Positions 47,364-60,154 of a DNA stretch of 64,000 nucleotides are shown here, in pieces. A program made the position numbers and the translations under genes. The notes below the pieces were generated by a model, which saw nothing but the letters and a program-made list of their open reading frames with translations, was not told the DNA's origin and did not search any database. The stretch's first letter is position 1; each line of letters starts with the position of its first letter. Source of the DNA: Boswellia sacra (Eukaryota; Streptophyta; Magnoliopsida; Sapindales; Burseraceae); contig SNVD02009122.1 in the NCBI GenBank assembly GCA_013180625.2, positions 62,001 through 126,000 on the forward strand, read 5' to 3'.

Positions 47364-50281
47364 TTATTTAGGCCAAAAAAAAAAAGACTAATTAATTAAT
47401 ATATTCACTTCATTTTTCCCCCTTGTTTACATTTCTTTGTTCAATTAATTTTCATGTGAAGTGCTAGAGCTTGTTTTCAAGACTATCAGATTGAAATTGT
47501 TATAAGATTTAGATGGTTAACTTAATTACTGAATTACTCTTCTGTGTTTGATCTCTTTCTACTACTCTATCGGCTGTAAAAACAATCAAACTATACATAT
47601 ATGCAAAAGAGATTAATTTAATCCAATTTCTGGGGAGAAATTTCTCCTCTATGCTCTCCATTTGGATGTAACTGAAGCAAACTGCGCTTGTTTTATATGT
47701 TTATTATTTGTTTTTGTTTTGGATGTGGCAATGGCAGTGGCTCTCTTGTCTTTATCTTTCTGTGGAGCTTTCAGCTCTCTATCTCTTGTACCTCTCTAAG
47801 AAAATTGTTTTGTTTGTTTGGCAAACCAAACCAGGAACGTGCACAGCTATACTGTCTCTATATATAAAGTCATATATATCATGATTTTTAATGTATAGTT
47901 AAATGCATTACTTTTCTTGCAAGACTTATTATATTTCACAGGAAATAATTTTTATTATAATACAAGTCGTCCACCACTAACCATGATACATAGGGCAAGC
48001 AATTTTGATTGGCTTCACAAAGTTTCATGTACATGTATGTATACATGGACAAGTTTTGCCACCTCTATGGAACAATGCTTCTCCTTTGTTGTTTGTCCAC
48101 CATCAATACCAAAATTAATTCTGGCAATCAAGTTGCCTTGCTATATACAAAATATGTATTCAATTTTATTGAACCCACTTAAAAGTTCGATTAAGATTAT
48201 AGAGTAGTGATATAGATTACAACAGTTATCCCAAAATCATGCATAATATGAAATTAAAAATACTATATCACTCATTACATCATCACGTCGTCCATTTGAT
48301 AAATATTAATTAAATATATATTTTTTATGATACAAAATTTGAGATAAAACTTAGGATGAATATCATTATTAAAACCAAAGGCCATATTGAAATCAAAGAC
48401 TCAATAATTTGCAACTATTAATTATAACGATTTTGAAATGTTAACAAAACCTAGTTCTTATGAGAATTGAAACTTAAAATCTTAAAAATAAAAAAATAAA
48501 ACAACCTGAAACGGTTCAGTTCATTTTACGGAAAAAAGTTGCAAAAATGGGTGCATTAAATCCTTACCTTTTTTTTTTTTGAAAAAATAAAAATATTATA
48601 TTTGTAAATGGGAATTTATAACTTTACCGAAATGATCAGCGGTACATAAATAATGAAACATTTATTATTTTGTAAGTGTGGCGTTATATATAAATGGATC
48701 ACGCTATTGCAGCTTAAATATTTTTTACTTAAAATTTTGACACTATCTTTTAGCCGACCATTTCCAATGGTGGATAGAGAAGAGTTGAAAAGTAATTTTT
48801 ACATGGGAATTCAAAAACACTTTCCACCATTAAATTGAATAAAATGGATGGCAATCAATTGGTGTTAAAAAGCTATCAATTAATATTGAAATTTTAAGTA
48901 ACTTTCAGAAACATATGATTTATTTTTTAATTATTTTAAATTTTAAAAAGTGTATATTGTTAGAAAATATGTAATACAAGAAAGAAACAGGATTTAAGTT
49001 CGTAGACGAACACAACCTTATTTATTGGATGGATGCACTGAAGACATAATATATCTGTCATATTGGTCTAAATTTTTTCATCTAACTTTCACCGAATCAA
49101 TACGGTAAATATGAGAAAAGAAAACTAACAACCGGCTTTTATTTGCTGGAGACCAAAAAAAATTGGTTGGAGTGACATCTGATAATGACAGGTAAATAAA
49201 ATATAGCAAATTGCAAAAAAATGTATTAAAGGGTATATGCATTTACTGTTGTAATATCGTTCTCTTTAAGAAAACCCAAGTGTAGAGATAAGGGTTACCA
49301 TTAATAAATTGAGTTAAGGGAGACCAAGCTGAAGTCAACGTTTTTGGTAAACTTTATTTGCAAATTGTAATATAAATTAATTCTTCGGACGGTAAGTAGA
49401 ACCGACTATGAACCTATTACAAAATTGAGATCTGATCAGGATGATGGGTGAATTTGAACAAACCCTTCTCAAAACTATAACAAGATAAGAGATTATACGT
49501 GCGTTTTGGAATGAAAATATGTCACATTTGACGTATAATATAAAACATCACGCTTCTAACATCGTTAATCTATCACAAAATTGTAACATCAAAGTAGTAT
49601 CCTTGTAAAGTCTAGCTAATGATGCAATGATTTGTCCTTTAGAAGCTAGAAAGTTTGGCCCCTCATTGAAAGAGAAATTGACACGATGATTTTGCGTTTT
49701 TTAAGAAGTCCAGAGGGGGCTCTAAACACGAGATTTTGTAAAGATATCTATACTACAAAGCAATCTGACTTTGAGGTTGATGTAAGGACAAGCCTTGAGG
49801 CTTGGGGAGACTTTTATCAGCAGAGAACATTTTAGTCAAGCAGCATTTTTTCTGGAGTCATCGATGTTCACACTACATACCAACCTCTTATTAATATTAT
49901 GATTTTTTTTTGTGTCCATTCCGGAGAACGTATTTATTTGTTGACGAGTAAAGCAAAGAGAAAAGAGAATTCAAATTCAAAATCAGGTGTGAACGAGACT
50001 GTCAAACAATGCCCACACCTCTTGAATGCATCCCTGGAGAATCAAGAATGACCCCCCAGAAGCCACCCCTCAGCTATTGTCATCAACTAACCCTCTGACA
50101 GCTGCTGTCATCAGCCACTAAACATGGTCAATTCAACTCAAATAAAAGAGAAAAGTCTTAACAATTCTTGGTTGATGAAAAGTTCTTATGGGACATATTT
50201 GATGCGCGGACACAGTAGGATTATTTTCTTATATTATATTAAATAATGTAATACATATATTTGATTATAATTTAATATATA
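47364..50281. other. Intergenic, no gene seen
   Basis: VQ 3' flank, then AT-rich DNA. The stretch 49620-50110 is of more even composition (TCAGCTATTGTCATCAACTAA, CAGCTGCTGTCATCAG) and may be a remnant of an LTR, but it has no clear ends. Confidence 0.4.
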
Positions 50282-50290
50282 TTAATTTAT

Positions 50291-50490
50291 GAGTAATATT
50301 AGACTTACAACAGTCATATAACTTAAATTCTATAACATGCCTTGATAGTTTACATAGCGAAAATTTTCTGGAGGAGAAAAAAATAAAAATAGACGAGGGA
50401 TTTACATTTCCAATAAAATTGTGCCACTTAAACTGTCGTATCATATTGTAGAGTTTATGTTATATGAATGTTGTAAGTTTAACATTATTC
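50291..50490. mobile_element. 200-bp MITE with 9-bp target duplication
   Basis: The left end GAGTAATATTAGACTTACAA and the right end on the minus strand GAATAATGTTAAACTTACAA extend as inverted repeats for over 40 bases (CATATAAC, then AAA.TCTA). Flanks are perfect TTAATTTAT at 50282-50290 and 50491-50499. The 9-bp duplication suggests a Mutator-type origin. Confidence 0.8.
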
Positions 50491-52049
50491 TTAATTTATA
50501 TAAAATACAACCCTTAAATGTATGCACATTATATTAAATTATGTACACTTAATCCATGATATTAGCATTACATTGTATAACACTAATTCAAAAATGTCAA
50601 AATTATCCTCATAAAATTATATATATCCAACAAAGCCATTTAGTTTTTAAAATTTTGAAAATAATTAATCATTTATTTAATATATAAATTAGAAAATCGA
50701 ATTTATTTAAAATTTACTTTTTGAAAATAAAGAAGGGGCTATTGGAGGTAAGGGTGGGAATACGGGTTCACGGGCTGTGTTCGTATCATGTCGAGCTATG
50801 ACACGATAAAAATTGACCCAACCGAACACGACACATTTATTATTCGTATCAAAAGCACCCAACCCGAACACGACACGATTATTAAACGGGTGATACGATT
50901 TGACACGCTAACACAAATAATAAACAGGTCATTTTCGGATTTGACACGAATGTGACCTGTTTAACACGATTCTGACACGTTTAATGTTTTGACATGATTG
51001 ACACATTTAAATATTTTGATACGATTATAACACGTTTATACGATTTTAACACATTTAAATATTTTAACACGATTATGACACGTTTAAATAATTAACACGA
51101 TTATGACACGAATACACATTACAATTTTCAACCTTTTTTTTTAAATAACAATAATCAAATATTCAAAATCTATCAACAACACAATAAATAGTCCATTAAA
51201 TATCAAGTCTTATACAAATTTCAATCCACAACATAATAAATAGTCCACTGAATTCCAAGTCTCAAACAAACTTCAATCCACAAAATACAATAAAGAGTCC
51301 ATTAAATACCAAGTCCCATACAAACTTCAATCCATAACACAATAAATAGTCCACTAAATATCAAGTCTCAAACAAACTCCATTCCACAATACGATAAATA
51401 GTTTACTAAACACCAAGTTCCATACAAACTTTAAATACAATTTAAATTTAGAAAAAAAAATCCATTTCATCTCGTTGACTTTTTGATAGTTTAAAATTCA
51501 AATTAATTTTTGACTTGTGTTTGTTATTTTACCTATTCAAAATTTACTTGTGTCAAATTATCAATTCGTGTCTTTATGATATTGTCACGCCCTGACATCT
51601 CTTATTTAGAGATTTTAGGGTGTGATTGAATAAGGATTTAATACAAATTATGTAATCCATATCTCATAATTTTTTTTATATACATCACAAGAATTTATTA
51701 CAACTTATGACTATTTGTTCGAAATTAATTTTACATACATTGGTGATAAAATCAATACATCAGTTAATAGTCACCAAACAAAATCTCCCATTAAATACTA
51801 GGAGAATCAAGACAGTCCCCAAGAATTATATGCATATTGACTCTAGGCTCCCTAAGAAAGCTCTGGAACATCTCTAGGATGAGCATCCTTCAGTGTACCT
51901 GTAGAGGGAGGGGGGTGAGCCTAAAGCCTAGTAGGAAAGTTCTAACATTATACAAAATTATTCATATTCTACAAATATTCAATCACAGGAGTAGACATCC
52001 AATAATAATATATCAAACTATTATGTTCGTTCACATATGAAATTTTTGT

Positions 52050-52425
52050 TCGTATTCCCCTTGGATCCGTATACAGAACGGCCCATCCAAGGTCCGACAC
52101 ATCATATCGAAATATTCGTGTTCCCCTTGGGTCCGTATACAAAATGGTCCACCTAAGGTCCAACACCTCATATCAATATATTCGTGTTCCCCTTGGGTTC
52201 GTATACAGAACGGTCTACCCAAGGTCCAACACTTCATATCATTATATTCGTGTTCCCCTTGGGTCCATATACAGAACGGTCCACCCAAGGTCCAACACTT
52301 CGTATCATTATATTCGTGTTCTCCTTGGATCCGTATACAGAACGGTCCACCCAAGGTCCAACACTCAGAATATCATATCGGCATTCTCCATGGATCTGCA
52401 TACAAACGGCCCATCCAAGGTCCAA
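52050..52425. repeat. 66-bp tandem array in the 3' LTR
   Basis: Units contain CGTGTTCCCCTTGGGTCCG, ATACAGAACGGTCCACCCAA and GGTCCAACACTTCATATCA. About six units, the first and last more diverged. Confidence 0.9.
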
Positions 52426-52554
52426 TGCATACATTAACAGCCTTTTAATATCATAACTATGATAAATCTCAAGAAATTATTATTTTTATGCAAAATCCAG
52501 GACTTTTTGGGAAGTATTCAATTGATTTGGGGTGGTTCTGAAATTTTGCTCGAC

Positions 52555-52845
52555 CCTCGATACTGTTCACTGAAAACACTGTTCACTCGACACTGTTTCT
52601 AGACACTGTTCACCGAAAACACTGTTCACTCGATACTGTTCACTGACAATGTCATTAAAAATACTGTTCACTGAAAATACTGTTCACTCGATACTGTTCA
52701 TAAAAATACTGTTCACTCAATACTATTACTCGACACTGTTTACTGAAAATATTGTTCACTCGATACTGTTTACCAAAAATACTGTTCACTCGACACTGTT
52801 ACTCGACACTCGACACTGTTCACTCGATGCACTGTTTACTGTCGA
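52555..52845. repeat. CTGTTCACT-type short tandem array
   Basis: Words ACTGTTCACTCGA, ACTGTTCACTGAAAAT and ACTCGACACTG recur about twenty times with irregular spacing. The same array lies in the other LTR at 58768-59090. Confidence 0.9.
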
Positions 52846-53636
52846 GCGAAACACCAGAATCGAATTCCAGAGCTGGTTCAAAACATAACATTTCCAGATT
52901 TCAACTCCCAACTTCAGATTCACCAAAAATCCGTTTTAACTCCAAATTCAACGAAATCAACAGCTAATTAAAGCTTAATACGTCTATTTTCCAAAACAAA
53001 TGAGAAATCATACAATTCTCAATCCAGAAAAACGCATCAACTCAACCAACACAAGACATTTACATGAATTACACTTCTCACAAAATCATCTCTACTTCAC
53101 TTTATCAACACTTCAACTCACACATAATTCTTCATGCAATCACAACAAACAATTTGCAATAAGTAACTTCACTCATAATTCATCATCCAAGCAACCAAGA
53201 ATTCAAGTCAAAACATGTCACATACATAACAACAATATCAATTCAACTACAAAACACATAACATGAAGTAAGTATAGTGTTAGAATCTCCTACCTGTATT
53301 CCAAGCTTATACACCTCTTTGAAAATTTTCCTTTCTTTCTTCCTTCTCTTCTTCTTCTTCTTCTTCTTCTTCTTCTCTTCCTCTTTCTTTTTGCCGTCAA
53401 CTCCCCTCTCTTCTATCCCCAAAATGAAAGAAAAATATCTCCCCCTTTTCCAGAAAAATCCTCCCTTATTTATATACAAGGCCTTGGTTTATGGGCTTAG
53501 GTCCACTAATTTCAAATTCAAGCCTTCCAACATAAGCCCACTTCTATTATCCAACCCAATTCTCATAAAATTACTCAAATACCCTTAGTTATATTTTCTA
53601 AAATTTATAATATATATATATATTTGGGATTCCACA

Positions 53637-53648
53637 ACCTACCCTCCT
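53637..53648 (-). other. Polypurine tract of the Gypsy element
   Basis: The minus strand reads AGGAGGGTAGGT directly before the 3' LTR start, where second-strand synthesis would be primed. Confidence 0.75.
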
Positions 53649-56178
53649 AAAAATAAATTTTGTCCTCGAAATTTGAAAATATGAGTATTGTGACGATCTG
53701 GGCCGAGGCCTACTACCTCGTCCCGGTCCCACTGCCGGTCTGAACCCAATCGCACACTAAACCATATTGTTCTCTATTAAGCCTCAGCCCTCAAGGTTTT
53801 GTTCCCAAAGGATGCGTCTCATTTCCATTCTGCTACAGGAAGTGGTTGAAGTAATCCTGCAGGCCTTTGGTACTCACCCTTCGCTTGTAAGGCATCTAGC
53901 CACATATTCAGCAACATCACACTTTATTCCTTTCCATCAAAACTGTCAATGTAAATCATGATATATCTTGGTACTACCAGAATGAACAGCAATTTTAGAA
54001 TGATGAAATTCCTTAAGAATATCATCTTTACACTCTTTACTCGATGGAACAAAGATACTGCCCTTGAATCACAAACTCCCTTCTGAACCAATGGTCCAAT
54101 CCACACTCCTATCACCGCATAACACTTGCTCAGACAAGGCTCTAGTCTCTAAATCTTGATGTTGCCATTCAATCACTCCATGCACAAGAGATGGTTGGGC
54201 AACAAGTGTAAAAAGGCAAATTTGATCTCTGCGATCCTCAACCAAGATATCATAATCATAAACAGATCGCAACAAGCTCCACTCCCCTATCATCGCACTA
54301 ACCATGGTCCTCGACTTCCTACTTAATGCATCAGCCACCACGTTTGCCTTTTCTGGATGATAGTGGATAGAGAAATCATAGTCTTCCCAATACTCCATCC
54401 ATCTTCGTTGTCTCAGATTCAAGTCTTTTTGAGTGAAAATGTATTTTAAACTTTTATGATCACAAAAGACTTCAAACCTCTCACCATACAAATAATAATG
54501 CCAAATTTTCAAAGCATACACTACCGCAGCAAGTTCTAAGTCGTGGGTGGGATAATTCTGCTCATGAGGTTTCAACTGACAAGATGCATAGGCTACAACT
54601 CGACCCTGTTGCATTAACACACACCCTAACCCATCCAAGGAAGCATCGGTGAAAATTACATAATCAACTCCACGTTGTGGCATCACAAGGATAGGTGCTG
54701 AAGTTAATCTTTTCTTCAATTCTTGGAATGCTTGCTCACATGCATCATTCCATTCGAATCTGACTCCTTTCCTTGTTAACCTGGTCACTGGTGCAGCCAA
54801 TCGGGAAAAGTTCTCGACAAAGCGCCTATAGTATCCTGCTAAACCCAAGAAACTGCAGACTTCAAACACATTCTTTGGTCGTTCCCACTTCATAACTGCT
54901 TCTACTTTCAATGGATCCACTGAGATTCCTTGTCTTGACACCACATGGCCTAAAAATTTTACTTCTGACAGCCAAAATTCACATTTACTCAGCTTGGCAT
55001 AAAGACGATGCTCTCTCAGTGTTTGAAGTGCCACGCGTAAATGTTGCTCATGTTCAACCTCAGATGAAGAATAAATGAGGATATCATCCACAAACACAAT
55101 CACAAATTGGTCTAAGTAGGGTCTGAAAACACGGTTCATCAAATCCATAAAGGCAGCAGGAGTATTAGTTAGTCCAAATGGCATGACCAAGAACTCATAA
55201 TGTCCATATGGGGTACAAAAAGCGGTCTTGGGTATATCTCCTTCGTTTATTCTCAACTGATGATAACCCGAACGAAGATCTATCTTGGAAAAACAACAAG
55301 ATCCTCTCAACTGATCGAATAAATCATCGATCCTAGGTAGATGATATTTATTTTTCACTGTAACCCGATTTAACTGCCTGTAATCAATGCATAAACGCAA
55401 CGAACCATCTTTCTTCTTCACAAACAATGCTGGTGCACCCCAAGGAGAAGTACTAGGTCGGATGAATCCCTTCTCTAACAATTCTTCTATCTGCAACTTT
55501 AACTCTTTCAACTCTGCTGGAGCCATTCGGTAAGGAGCAACTGATATAGGTGCCACACCTGGATACACTTCAATAGCAAACTCCACCTCTCTAGTTGGAG
55601 GTAATCCGGGCAATTCTTCAGGAAAGACATCAGGAAATTCATTCACCACCCGAGGAAGTTCGGAAACCCCTTTATTAGTCTCTTCTACTAATATACTTGC
55701 TATCATATTCCTCATCCCTTTCTTGTTTTGCGACCCAAGCAAAGGATAATGCAATAATGCATATTTATCCCCATAAAAACTAAAAATGATGCCATCCGGC
55801 ATGTGGATGATCACTTTCTTCTTGTGACAATCCAATAGAACTCGATAAGCGGACAACCAATCCATTCCTAGTATCACATCATACTCCATGAAATCCATAA
55901 GTATCAAATCAAATGATAACCTGTGCCCATTGATTTCTAAGATACAGGAGCGACATATCCTCCCAACCTCTAAAGTACTACCCATAGGTGACTCCACATG
56001 CAATACAAAGTCCAACAAATCAGACTCTAATCCTAATGCAGATGCAAAATGGGTGGATATTAAAGAGTGAGTAGCTCCAAAATCAAATAAAACACGAGCC
56101 CATGCGTTAAAAACCAGTAATGTACCTCCCACAACTCCGTGGTCTACAAGCTCTGTCGGCTGAGTCAGAGCAAAAACT
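53649..56178 (-). pseudogene. Gypsy pol: protease, RT, RNase H, truncated integrase
   Basis: The long open stretch (56132-54069, 687 codons) starts in protease, where the active site reads FDFGATHS; families normally have D-S-G or D-T-G, so the catalytic motif is altered. RT carries [10 protein letters not shown] and [10 protein letters not shown] (intact catalytic pair). RNase H shows [12 protein letters not shown]. After an in-frame TGA at 54069 the integrase zinc-binding region follows (FHHSKIAVHSGST, then a C at ARCLT). The text breaks near ...VAEWKWE, and the D-D-E core and C-terminus are absent, with only a short tail before the polypurine tract. A TAG at about 56181 separates it from gag. 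Confidence 0.93.
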
Positions 56179-56180
56179 CG

Positions 56181-57364
56181 TCCCTAAGTCATCTGTCCCT
56201 GCTGTCTAGTGCTCTGAGCTGATCTTGGAGGTCTAACAGATTGAGAAGAAGCTGCCTGAGACCTCTTAGATGTCTGATGGGAATGAGTATCATGTCCTTG
56301 AAACGGTGGTCTAGCCTGTGACCCTGATCCTTGTCGAGGAGTCGGTGGGGTCTGACTAGTGGCACTCAGAGGACCTCTCATCCCTACCGGACAATCCCGT
56401 TGCATATGACCGTATTGTTCGCATTTATAATATCTGGGACATTGATATCTCAAGTGACCTGGTTTCCCACACCCATAACAAACTTTCTGACTCTGGGAGG
56501 ACCCACTTGCCATGGAGCCTTGAGACTGCAGCTGCTGAGACTGAGAATTAAAAGAAATCCTACTGGACTGAGTTCTCTGTCTCTTAGCTGAACGATCCTG
56601 CTGTCTCGCTCCTCTAGGAGGTATGCTAATACCCCTCACCTTGTGACTCTGGGATATCTCCTATTCTGCCACTAAAGCGGTCTCTACCATATCAGAATAT
56701 GTAGTCAATCTACATACTGCTATTGAGGGTCTGATGTCATCTCTTAGTCTCTTTTGAAATCTCCGAGCTTTACTAGCCTCATCTGCCACCAATCCAAGTA
56801 CAAAACGAGATAAGGCAGTAAATTATGCCTCACACTGTTGCACCGTCATATTCCCCTGGGTCAAGTACATAAACTCATTTTCCTTTTGGTCCCGAAAAAC
56901 CGTAGGAAAATATTTATCCAGAAACGCAGTAGAGAAGTCCCTCCATGTAAGGATATTTCCTCCTCTAATACGCTCAACAGACGTCCACCACTGTAATGCC
57001 TCTCCTGACAACAGATGATTTGCCACCCTAACCCGTAAATCCTCTTCAACTTGCAAAAGATTAAAGAGGCGTTCGACTCATATGAGCCAATCTTTTGTAA
57101 CATTAGGATCGGGCTCCCCATTGAAAATAGGTGGATTATGGCGTTGGACTTCTCTAAGTGCACTCTTCATTCTATTATCGACACCCGTCTCTAATATCGG
57201 TTGGGGCGGTGGTGGTCGATTAGTACGAAGAGCCTCTCTAACAGTGTTTGCCACTATTTCTGCCAATGTATTGGCCACATCCCTCATGGCCCTATAAAAT
57301 TCCAACCTTTCACCACCCTCAGGTGGGTTTGAACTTGAAGCACTTCGTGTAGAAGAACTAATTA
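56181..57364 (-). pseudogene. Gypsy gag, with three in-frame stops
   Basis: Minus-strand reading: an N-terminal segment (MRDVANTLAEIVANTVREAL, PPIFNGEPDPN), the capsid-like retrotransposon gag domain (LLSGEALQWWTSV, FLDKYFPTVFRDQKENEF), a Gln/Ser-rich linker and a CCHC zinc knuckle CYGCGKPGHLRYQC. The stops lie after KDWLI, after QQCEA and before EISQSH. Two of them can be explained by single C-to-T changes. Confidence 0.9.
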
Positions 57365-57522
57365 TCTAATTTTATCAATAGCAAAACATAAGTGGTAGAA
57401 TTCTAAAACATATAGAACAGAAACATATCAAACAGTTATTCAAGGCACATGCAAGTACACAAACATGACTCTACCCCTCCCAGACCATCTACTTCCTTTC
57501 CACAGATCCACAGTAAAGCCTA

Positions 57523-57535
57523 GGCTCTGATATCA
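57523..57535 (-). other. Primer-binding site of the Gypsy element
   Basis: The minus strand reads TGATATCAGAGCC three bases after the 5' LTR end. It matches the initiator-methionine tRNA complement TGGTATCAGAGC with one mismatch. Confidence 0.8.
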
Positions 57536-57538
57536 CCC

Positions 57539-59881
57539 TGTCACGCCCTGACATCTCTTATTTAGAGATTTTAGGGTGTGATTGAATAAGAATTTAATAC
57601 AAATTATGTCATCCATATCTCATAAATTTTTTTTTATATACATCACAAGAATTTATTACAACTTATGACTATTTGTTCGAAATTAATTTTACATACACTG
57701 GTGATAAAATCAATACATCAGTTAATAGTCACCAAACAAAATCTCTCATTACATACTAGGAGAATCAAGACAGTCCCCAAGAATTATATGCATATTGACT
57801 CTAGGTTCCCTAAGAAAGCTTTGGAACATCTCTAGGATGAGCATCCTTCTGTGTACCTGTGGAGGGAGGGGGGTGAGCCTAAAGCCCAGTAGGAAAGTTC
57901 TAACATTATACAAAATTATTCACATTCCACAAATATTCAATCACAGGAGTAGACATCCAATAATAATATATCAACTATTATGTTCGTTCACATATGAAAT
58001 TTTTGTTCGTATTCCCCTTGGATTCGTATACAGAACGGCCCATCCAAGGTCCGACACATCATATCGAAATATTCGTGTTCCCCTTGGGTCCGTATACAAA
58101 ATGGTCCACCCAAGGTCCAACACCTCATAACAATATATTCGTGTTCCCCTTGGGTTCGTATACAGAACGGTCCACCCAAGGTCCAACACTTCATATCATT
58201 ATATTCGTGTTCCCCTTGGGTCCATATACAGAACGGTCCACCCAAGGTCCAACACTTCATATCATTATATTCTCATATCAATATATTCGTGTTCCCCTTG
58301 GGTCCGTATATAGAACGGTCCACCCAAGGTCCAACACTTCATATCGGGTCCGTATACAGAACGGTCCACCCACGGTCCAACACTTCATATCAGTATATTC
58401 GTGTTCCTCTTGGGTCCGTATACAGAACGGTCCACCCAAGGTCCAACACTTCATATCATTATATTCGCGTTCCCTTTAGGTCCGTATACAGAACGGTCCA
58501 CCCAAGGTCCAACACTTCATATCATTATATTCGTGTTCCCCTTAGATCCGTATACAGAACGGTCCACCCAAGGTCCAACACTCAGAATATCATATCCGCA
58601 TTCTCCTTGGATCCGCATACAAACGGCCCATCCAAGGTCCAATGCATACATTAACAGCCTTTCAATATCATCACTATGATAAATCTCAAGAAATTATGAT
58701 TTTTATGCAAAATCCAGGACTTTTTGGGAAGTATTCAATTGATTTGGGGTGGTTCTGAAATTTTGCTCAACACTCGATACTGTTCACCGAAAATACTGTT
58801 TACTCGAACTGTTCACTGAAAATACTGTTCACTGAAAATACTGTTCACTCTACATTGTTTCTCGATACTGTTCATCGAAAATACTGTTCACTCGATACTA
58901 TTACTTGATACTGTTTACTGAAAATACTGTTTTTCAATACTGTTCACTGAAAATACTGTTTACTCGACACTGTTCATCAAAATACTGTTCACTCGATACT
59001 GTTACTCGACACTGTTCACTAAAAATACTGTTCACTCGGCACTGTTACTCGACACTCGATACTGTTCACTCGATGTACTGTTTACTGTCGAGCGAAACAT
59101 CAGAATCGAATTCCAGAGCTGGTTCAAAACATACCATTTCCAGATTTCAACTCCCAACTTCGGAAATTCACCAAAAATTCGTTTTAACTCCAAATTCAAC
59201 GAAATCAACGTCTAATTAAAGCTTAATACGTCTATTTTCTGAAACAAATGAGAAATTATACAATTCTCAATCCAGAAAAATGCATCAACTCAACCAACAC
59301 AAGACATTTACATGAATTACACTTCTCACAAAATCATCTCTACTCCACTTTATCAACACTTCAACTCACACATAATTCTTCATGCAATCACAACAAACAA
59401 TTTGCAATAAGTAACTTCACTCATAATTCATCATCCAAGCAACCAAGAATTCAAGTCAAAACATGTCACATACATAACAACAATATCAATTCAACTACAA
59501 AACACATAACATGAAGTAAGTATAGTGTTAGAATCTCCTACCTGTATTCCAAGCTTATACACCTCTTTGAAAATTTTCCTTTCTTTCTTCCTTCTCTTCT
59601 TCTTCTTCTTCTTCTCTTCCTCTTTCTTTTTGCCGTCAACTCCCCTCTCTTCTATCCCCAAAATGAAAGAAAAATATCTCCCCCTTTTCCAGAAAAATCC
59701 TCCCTTATTTATATACAAGGCCTTAGTTTATGGGCTTAGGTCCACTAATTTCAAATTCAAGCCTTCCAACATAAGCCCACTTCTATTATCCAACCCAATT
59801 CTCATAAAATTACTCAAATACCCTTAGTTATATTTTCTAAAATTTATAATATATATATATATATATATTTGGGATTCCACA
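57539..59881 (-). repeat. 5' LTR of the Gypsy element, 2343 bp
   Basis: Same sequence as 51583-53636 with point differences, but 289 bases longer, mainly because its 66-bp array has about ten units. Its (CTT)n tract is shorter and its AT run longer. Confidence 0.92.
58000..58640. repeat. 66-bp tandem array in the 5' LTR, expanded
   Basis: About ten units, spaced 66 bases (CGTGTTC at 58074, 58140, 58206), including one half-unit near 58345 and one with a short ATATTCTCATATCA duplication near 58268. Confidence 0.9.
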
Positions 59882-60154
59882 GAAATTATGTTTTCTTCGG
59901 GTTATACAGGTCACTAAAAGGTTTTGTGTCATTATACGTGTTGTGTTATTATACGGGTTCGTGTCATTAAACAGGTTCGTGTAACCCGTGGATTTAAATC
60001 CTCAACCCGAACACGACCCGATTATTAAACGGTTAAAAATTTCAACTCAAACACAACCCAAATACGATTAAGACAAACCAAAATCCGTTAATTTGCGTGT
60101 CGTGTGGTTTCGGGTTTGCGAGTCATGTCAAAAATTCTCACCCCTAATTGGAGG

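Larger units (their letters stand above)
51583..53636 (-). repeat. 3' LTR of the Gypsy element, 2054 bp
   Basis: It holds a 66-bp tandem array (about six copies, 52050-52425), a CACTGTTCACTCGATACTG-type array (52555-52845) and a (CTT)n tract near 53345, then an AT dinucleotide run before the terminus. Confidence 0.92.
51583..59881 (-). mobile_element. Ty3/Gypsy retrotransposon, 8.3 kb, defective
   Basis: Minus-strand element with two LTRs (57539-59881 as 5' LTR, 51583-53636 as 3' LTR), each TGTGGAATCCC...GGCGTGACA. The flanks GATAT (51578-51582) and GAAAT (59882-59886) form a 5-bp target duplication with one mismatch. Between the LTRs are a primer site, gag with a CCHC knuckle, protease, RT, RNase H, and a shortened integrase. 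The order protease-RT-RNase H-integrase defines Gypsy. Several in-frame stops and an integrase-core deletion make it non-autonomous. No chromodomain is visible. Confidence 0.95.
50749..60146. mobile_element. hAT-type element, about 1.1 kb, split by a Gypsy element
   Basis: Ends TAAGGGTGGGAAT and (minus strand) TAGGGGTGAGAAT are bounded by perfect 8-bp duplications ATTGGAGG at 50741-50748 and 60147-60154, the hAT signature. The interior is full of CGAACACGACACGA-type words, known from a widespread family of non-coding hAT-like plant repeats. No transposase is present. The Gypsy element at 51583-59881 lies inside it. Confidence 0.88.

Noticed and set aside
49620..50110. Possible LTR remnant
   Set aside because: It has suggestive words but no terminus, target duplication or second copy in the window.
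53277..53588. Open frames with long Phe/Ser or Lys/Glu runs
   Set aside because: They arise from the (CTT)n tract of the LTR and recur in the other LTR at 59525-59827 with a different tract length.
52050..58640. Open frames of 60-160 codons over the 66-bp arrays in both LTRs
   Set aside because: They are readings of tandem repeats, open in several frames on both strands because the unit length is a multiple of three.
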